From positions 62,001-126,000 of the forward strand of contig NZ_FQZU01000015.1 of assembly GCF_900142135.1 (NCBI RefSeq): 64,000 nucleotides of DNA, read 5' to 3'. Each line of letters opens with the position of its first letter. Position 1 is the stretch's first letter. Positions 61,161 to 64,000 of the stretch are shown in pieces. The position numbers and the translations under genes were made by a program. The DNA comes from Desulfatibacillum alkenivorans DSM 16219. Its GTDB lineage: Bacteria > Desulfobacterota > Desulfobacteria > Desulfobacterales > Desulfatibacillaceae. The notes beneath the pieces were generated by a model. The model was not told the origin of the DNA and searched no databases. It was given only the letters and a program-made list of their open reading frames with translations.

Positions 61161-63347
61161 ATGGCGGATAACCAACCAACTTTTTATGACGACGTGGAGA
61201 AGTGTGCAGACGACATTATTCGGATGATGAATAAAAGAGTGAACTTTGCCATGCCCCTGGCATTGGGAAAATCCTATCATCTGGCCAACGAACTTTACCG
61301 GCGGGCCAAGGAAGACCCGGAAATCCAACTGACCTATGTCACGGCCCTGGCCCTGGAAAAACCCACCTGGTCCAGCGACCTGGAAAAACGCCTGGTGGAG
61401 CCCATGCGGGACAGGATCTGGAAAGGGGTGCCGGATTTTGATTATGTGCTGGACATGAGAAAGAACGCCCTGCCCAAAAACGTTACGGTTACGGAATTCT
61501 TTTTCAAGGCCGGCAGCTACAACAATGTGCCCATGGCTCAGCAAAACCACAGCAGTTCCAATTACACCCACGCCATACGCGACATCACCAACTGCTTCGA
61601 CACCCTGGTGGCCTGCCAGTGCGTCTGCAAAGGCGAAATCGACGGCGAGACGGTTTACAGCAATTCCTGCAACTCGGACCTGGCCTACGAAATCTACCCC
61701 TCCAAGCTGGAGGCGGAGCGCACAGGCAAAAAAGTGATTTATATCGGCCATGTCAACGACACGCTCCCTTTCATGTACGGCGACGCGGTGGAGCCGGAAC
61801 ATCACTTTGACATGATCCTGGACAGCCCCAAATATTGTTTTCCCTTGTTTTCCGCGCCCAAGGCCCCCGTCTTTACAAAAGACTACATGATCGGCCTCCA
61901 TGTGAGCAGCCTGATCAAGGACGGCGGCACCCTGCAGATCGGCATCGGAACCCTGGGCGACGCCATCGCCAGCGGCCTGCTCATGCGGCATCACAATAAC
62001 GACGATTACAACCGGCTTCTGGATGACCTGGGGATCAACAACCGCTACAGCCGGCTGATTGATAAAATCGGCGGCCGCGGCGCGTTCGCCCAGGGCCTTT
62101 ACGGCGCCACGGAAATGCTGGTGGACGTGTTTATTGAATTATACACCGGCGGCATCATCAAGAGAAACGTCTACCACAACATCCCGTTAATGAGAATGAT
62201 TAACGACGGCGCTCTGCAGGAGGAGCTCACCCCCGAGTCCGTCAAGGAGCTTTTGTTGCAGGACGAGCATTTCCCGATCCTCAAGGAGCAGGATTTTATA
62301 TCCCTCCAAAACTACGGCGTTTTTAAGGATGATCTCAGATACGAGGACTACCACCTGGTGAACGGCGCCGGCAAGTTTTCCGTGGATTTTCGAAATTCCG
62401 CCAACCTGGAAGCCGTGCTGGAAAACTGCCTGGGCGACAGGCTGAAAAACGGCGTGGTCCTGACCGGCGGCTTTTTTATCGGCCCCAACGGATTTTACGA
62501 CTTCCTCCGGGACATGAGCGACGAAGAACGGAAAAAATTCGAAATGACCGGCGTGAAGGTGGTCAACCAGCTTTACGGGAACGAGGTCCTGCGCAGCCTG
62601 GAGCGCAAGGACGCCCGTTTCGTCAACGCGGGCATGAAAATCTCCCTCATGGGCAACGTGGCTTCCGACGCCTTGAGAAACGGCACGGTCATCAGCGGAG
62701 TGGGCGGGCAGTACAATTTCGTGTCCATGGCCCACGCCCTGCCCGACGCAAGGCTCATCATGATGCTCCGCAGCACCAAGGAAACGCCCAAGGAAGTCAA
62801 ATCCAATATTTTGTTCAACTACGGCTACACCACCATCCCCCGCCACTTGCGGGACATTGTGGTCACCGAATACGGCATAGCCGACCTTCGGAGCAAACCG
62901 GATTGGGTGGTGATGACCGAACTCATCAAAGTCGCCGATTCCCGCTTCCAGGACGAGTTGCTGGACGAAGCCAAAAAAGCCGGGAAAGTGCCCACGGATT
63001 ATGAAATTCCTTACGAATACCGCAATAACTATCCCGATCAACTGGAAAAAAAGCTGGCGCCCTTCAAGGCCAAGGGTTACTTCAAACCCTTCCCCTTCGG
63101 CAAGGAATTCACGGACGAAGAAGTGGCCCTGGGCGCCTCCCTGCGTAAGTTCAAGGGCGGCATGACGGCCAATAAATTCAAGGCCTCCAAGGCGCTCATC
63201 AAGGATCTCAAGGCGCCCGTTCCTCCGGAGGCGGCGCCATACCTCAAACGCATGAACCTGGACGCCCCCAAAGGCGTTAAGGAAAAGCTCATGCAAAAGC
63301 TGGTGGTGCACGCCCTGTCCAAGGCCGGGTACGTGAAGCTGCAATAG
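61161..63347 (+). CDS. CoA-transferase / acetyl-CoA hydrolase family (long form, 728 aa)
   Basis: The 728-residue enzyme belongs to the acetyl-CoA hydrolase/transferase family in its longer variant. The glycine loop GGTLQIGIGTLGDAIASGL is near residues 255-275, EMLVDVFIELYTGGIIKRNV at about 318-337 may hold the catalytic Glu, and ISGVGGQYNFVSMAHALPDA is the conserved C-terminal CoA-contact region, followed by VVTEYGIADLRSKPDWVVM. Substrates are probably short- to medium-chain acids. TGGAGGAG lies before the ATG, and a perfect terminator follows. Confidence 0.88.
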   Translation: MADNQPTFYDDVEKCADDIIRMMNKRVNFAMPLALGKSYHLANELYRRAKEDPEIQLTYVTALALEKPTWSSDLEKRLVEPMRDRIWKGVPDFDYVLDMRKNALPKNVTVTEFFFKAGSYNNVPMAQQNHSSSNYTHAIRDITNCFDTLVACQCVCKGEIDGETVYSNSCNSDLAYEIYPSKLEAERTGKKVIYIGHVNDTLPFMYGDAVEPEHHFDMILDSPKYCFPLFSAPKAPVFTKDYMIGLHVSSLIKDGGTLQIGIGTLGDAIASGLLMRHHNNDDYNRLLDDLGINNRYSRLIDKIGGRGAFAQGLYGATEMLVDVFIELYTGGIIKRNVYHNIPLMRMINDGALQEELTPESVKELLLQDEHFPILKEQDFISLQNYGVFKDDLRYEDYHLVNGAGKFSVDFRNSANLEAVLENCLGDRLKNGVVLTGGFFIGPNGFYDFLRDMSDEERKKFEMTGVKVVNQLYGNEVLRSLERKDARFVNAGMKISLMGNVASDALRNGTVISGVGGQYNFVSMAHALPDARLIMMLRSTKETPKEVKSNILFNYGYTTIPRHLRDIVVTEYGIADLRSKPDWVVMTELIKVADSRFQDELLDEAKKAGKVPTDYEIPYEYRNNYPDQLEKKLAPFKAKGYFKPFPFGKEFTDEEVALGASLRKFKGGMTANKFKASKALIKDLKAPVPPEAAPYLKRMNLDAPKGVKEKLMQKLVVHALSKAGYVKLQ

Positions 63348-63421
63348 CCGCCGCTGAAATTTTTTTTGCCGAAACTCCGCGGAGACGAGCCTGCGCGCGG
63401 AAAATAGGCAACAAAGCATCC

Positions 63422-63457
63422 AAGCCCCGTTCCGGCCTTGCCGGAACGGGGCTTTTT
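63422..63457 (+). terminator. Intrinsic terminator of the long CoA-transferase gene
   Basis: AAGCCCCGTTCCGGC-CTT-GCCGGAACGGGGCTT is a perfect 15-bp stem with a 3-base loop, followed by Ts. Confidence 0.95.
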
Positions 63458-63579
63458 ATCTTCGGGGCAGACCTGCGCCAAGATTCTCCGCACCAATTCC
63501 CGCGCCTCCCCAGGCCGTTTTACTTTTCCCCATTCCTTTGGCGGATCTTTACAAAAAGGCGCCGCCGGCGGTTCGTTTG

Positions 63580-63595
63580 TGGCATGCATTTTGCT
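63580..63595 (+). promoter_or_regulatory. Sigma-54 promoter of the second chemotaxis receptor
   Basis: TGGCATGCATTTTGCT is a full match to TGGCAYRNNNNTTGCW, with the start codon 53 bases downstream. It differs by one base from the promoter of the first receptor (8525-8540). Confidence 0.85.
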
Positions 63596-63648
63596 CGTTT
63601 AAACCTGAACATTTGATTTTCGGCTACGCTTCAGCAAGGAGAATGGAA

Positions 63649-64000
63649 ATGTTCGAAAAAATGAAAGTAAAAACGCAGTTAATGTGTGGTTTTGGCCTTG
63701 TTTTAATCTGCCTTGTGGCGGTGATCGTCGTTTCGACCAACGGCTTTAAAAAAACCGCCGGAAGCTTCGCTAATTTATTGACGAACGAAGGCGGCATAAA
63801 AGTAGCGACCATAAAGGCCGGCGCAGGCATGTTGGAATGCCAGAGTAATGAAAAGGATTTCATGTTGTACAAGGATCCTGTCTATGTGGAGCAATTCGGT
63901 CAAAGCGCGGCTGCATTTGAAAAGATGCTGGGTGAAACAATAACCCTGGCCAGGGAGGCGGGCCACGAGGATATCGCGCGCGCGGCCGGGAACGTCATTA
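63649..64000 (+). CDS. Methyl-accepting chemotaxis protein, N-terminal part
   Basis: Only the first 117 residues are in the window: a basic start MFEKMKVKTQLM, a membrane helix at about 11-30 (CGFGLVLICLVAVIVVSTNG), and the beginning of a periplasmic helical sensor (EKDFMLYKDPVYVEQFGQSA) like a four-helix bundle. The signalling part lies beyond the edge, so receptor identity rests on the N-terminal layout. AAGGAG is seven bases before ATG 63649; an ATG six bases upstream is too close to it. Confidence 0.8.
   Translation, partial: MFEKMKVKTQLMCGFGLVLICLVAVIVVSTNGFKKTAGSFANLLTNEGGIKVATIKAGAGMLECQSNEKDFMLYKDPVYVEQFGQSAAAFEKMLGETITLAREAGHEDIARAAGNVI

Larger units (their letters stand above)
63348..63648. 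other. Intergenic region with terminator and sigma-54 promoter
   Basis: It holds the CoA-transferase terminator (63422-63457) and the sigma-54 promoter (63580-63595). Nothing else is recognisable in the rest. Confidence 0.6.

Noticed and set aside
1-64000. tRNA, rRNA, CRISPR arrays and toxin-antitoxin pairs
   Set aside because: I looked for cloverleaf T-arms (GTTCGANTCC), regularly spaced direct repeats and typical small paired genes and found none that held up.

Overview
The window looks like the chromosome of a sulfate-reducing, hydrocarbon- or fatty-acid-oxidising deltaproteobacterium (Desulfobacterota, Desulfobacterales; Desulfatibacillum-like). This rests on moderately GC-rich DNA, many CoA-ester enzymes (acyl-CoA dehydrogenase, crotonase, thiolase-like protein, two different CoA-transferases), DUF362, PATAN/DUF4388 and Cys-tailed PAS proteins, and large multi-PAS kinases. 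The assignment is an inference from protein style, not from a marker gene. I see no rRNA, tRNA, CRISPR array, prophage or intact insertion sequence. About fifty genes can be supported.

Layout. 0-11 kb: a very large GGDEF-like/P-loop ATPase/HEAT signalling protein, a PATAN (DUF4388) protein, a chemotaxis receptor with a sigma-54 promoter, an HExxH protein, a 66-residue protein with its own sigma-54 promoter, and an exported DUF4197 protein. 11-15.5 kb: a minus-strand run (methyltransferase, HsdR-N-like protein, histidine phosphatase, iron-sulfur flavoprotein, orphan TRAP solute-binding protein). 15.5-21 kb: TetR regulator, thiolase-like protein, nitronate-monooxygenase-like flavoprotein and acyl-CoA dehydrogenase, a lipid/CoA-ester module. 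21.7-25 kb: a six-PAS hybrid histidine kinase. 25-36 kb: housekeeping genes (rpsU, larB, kdsB, guaA, ihfA), two universal stress proteins and several unknown small proteins. 36-45.5 kb: crotonase, DUF362 protein with an EF-hand-like loop, membrane and PAS proteins, alkylsulfatase, and a short-form CoA-transferase, separated by repeat-rich gaps. 45.8-52 kb: a minus-strand cluster (glmM, left-handed beta-helix protein, Bax-inhibitor-1 protein, TPR lipoprotein, RpoH-type sigma factor). 52.3-58 kb: a PTS EIIA/PII-like pair, a DEAD-box helicase behind an attenuator-like leader, YwbE, a spermidine-synthase-like protein and a metallo-beta-lactamase-fold hydrolase. 58-64 kb: a truncated nitrilase, two translationally coupled antiporter-like membrane proteins, a long-form CoA-transferase, and the start of a second chemotaxis receptor with a sigma-54 promoter.

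Structure beyond the genes. A roughly 218-bp palindromic intergenic repeat occurs at least five times (about 6.14, 37.05, 40.18, 43.92 and 53.33 kb): outer ends TTGTTGGGTTTCGC and GCGAAACCCAACAA around a central hairpin whose arms contain TACCCAACCTA and TAGGTTGGGTA. Other REP-like palindromes lie at 21.1 and 57.95 kb. Three sites match the sigma-54 consensus TGGCAYRNNNNTTGCW exactly: two serve chemotaxis receptors and one serves the unknown 66-residue protein. These shared sites and the repeat family are the least expected signals here. I did not find a clearly self-contained, previously undescribed multi-gene system.
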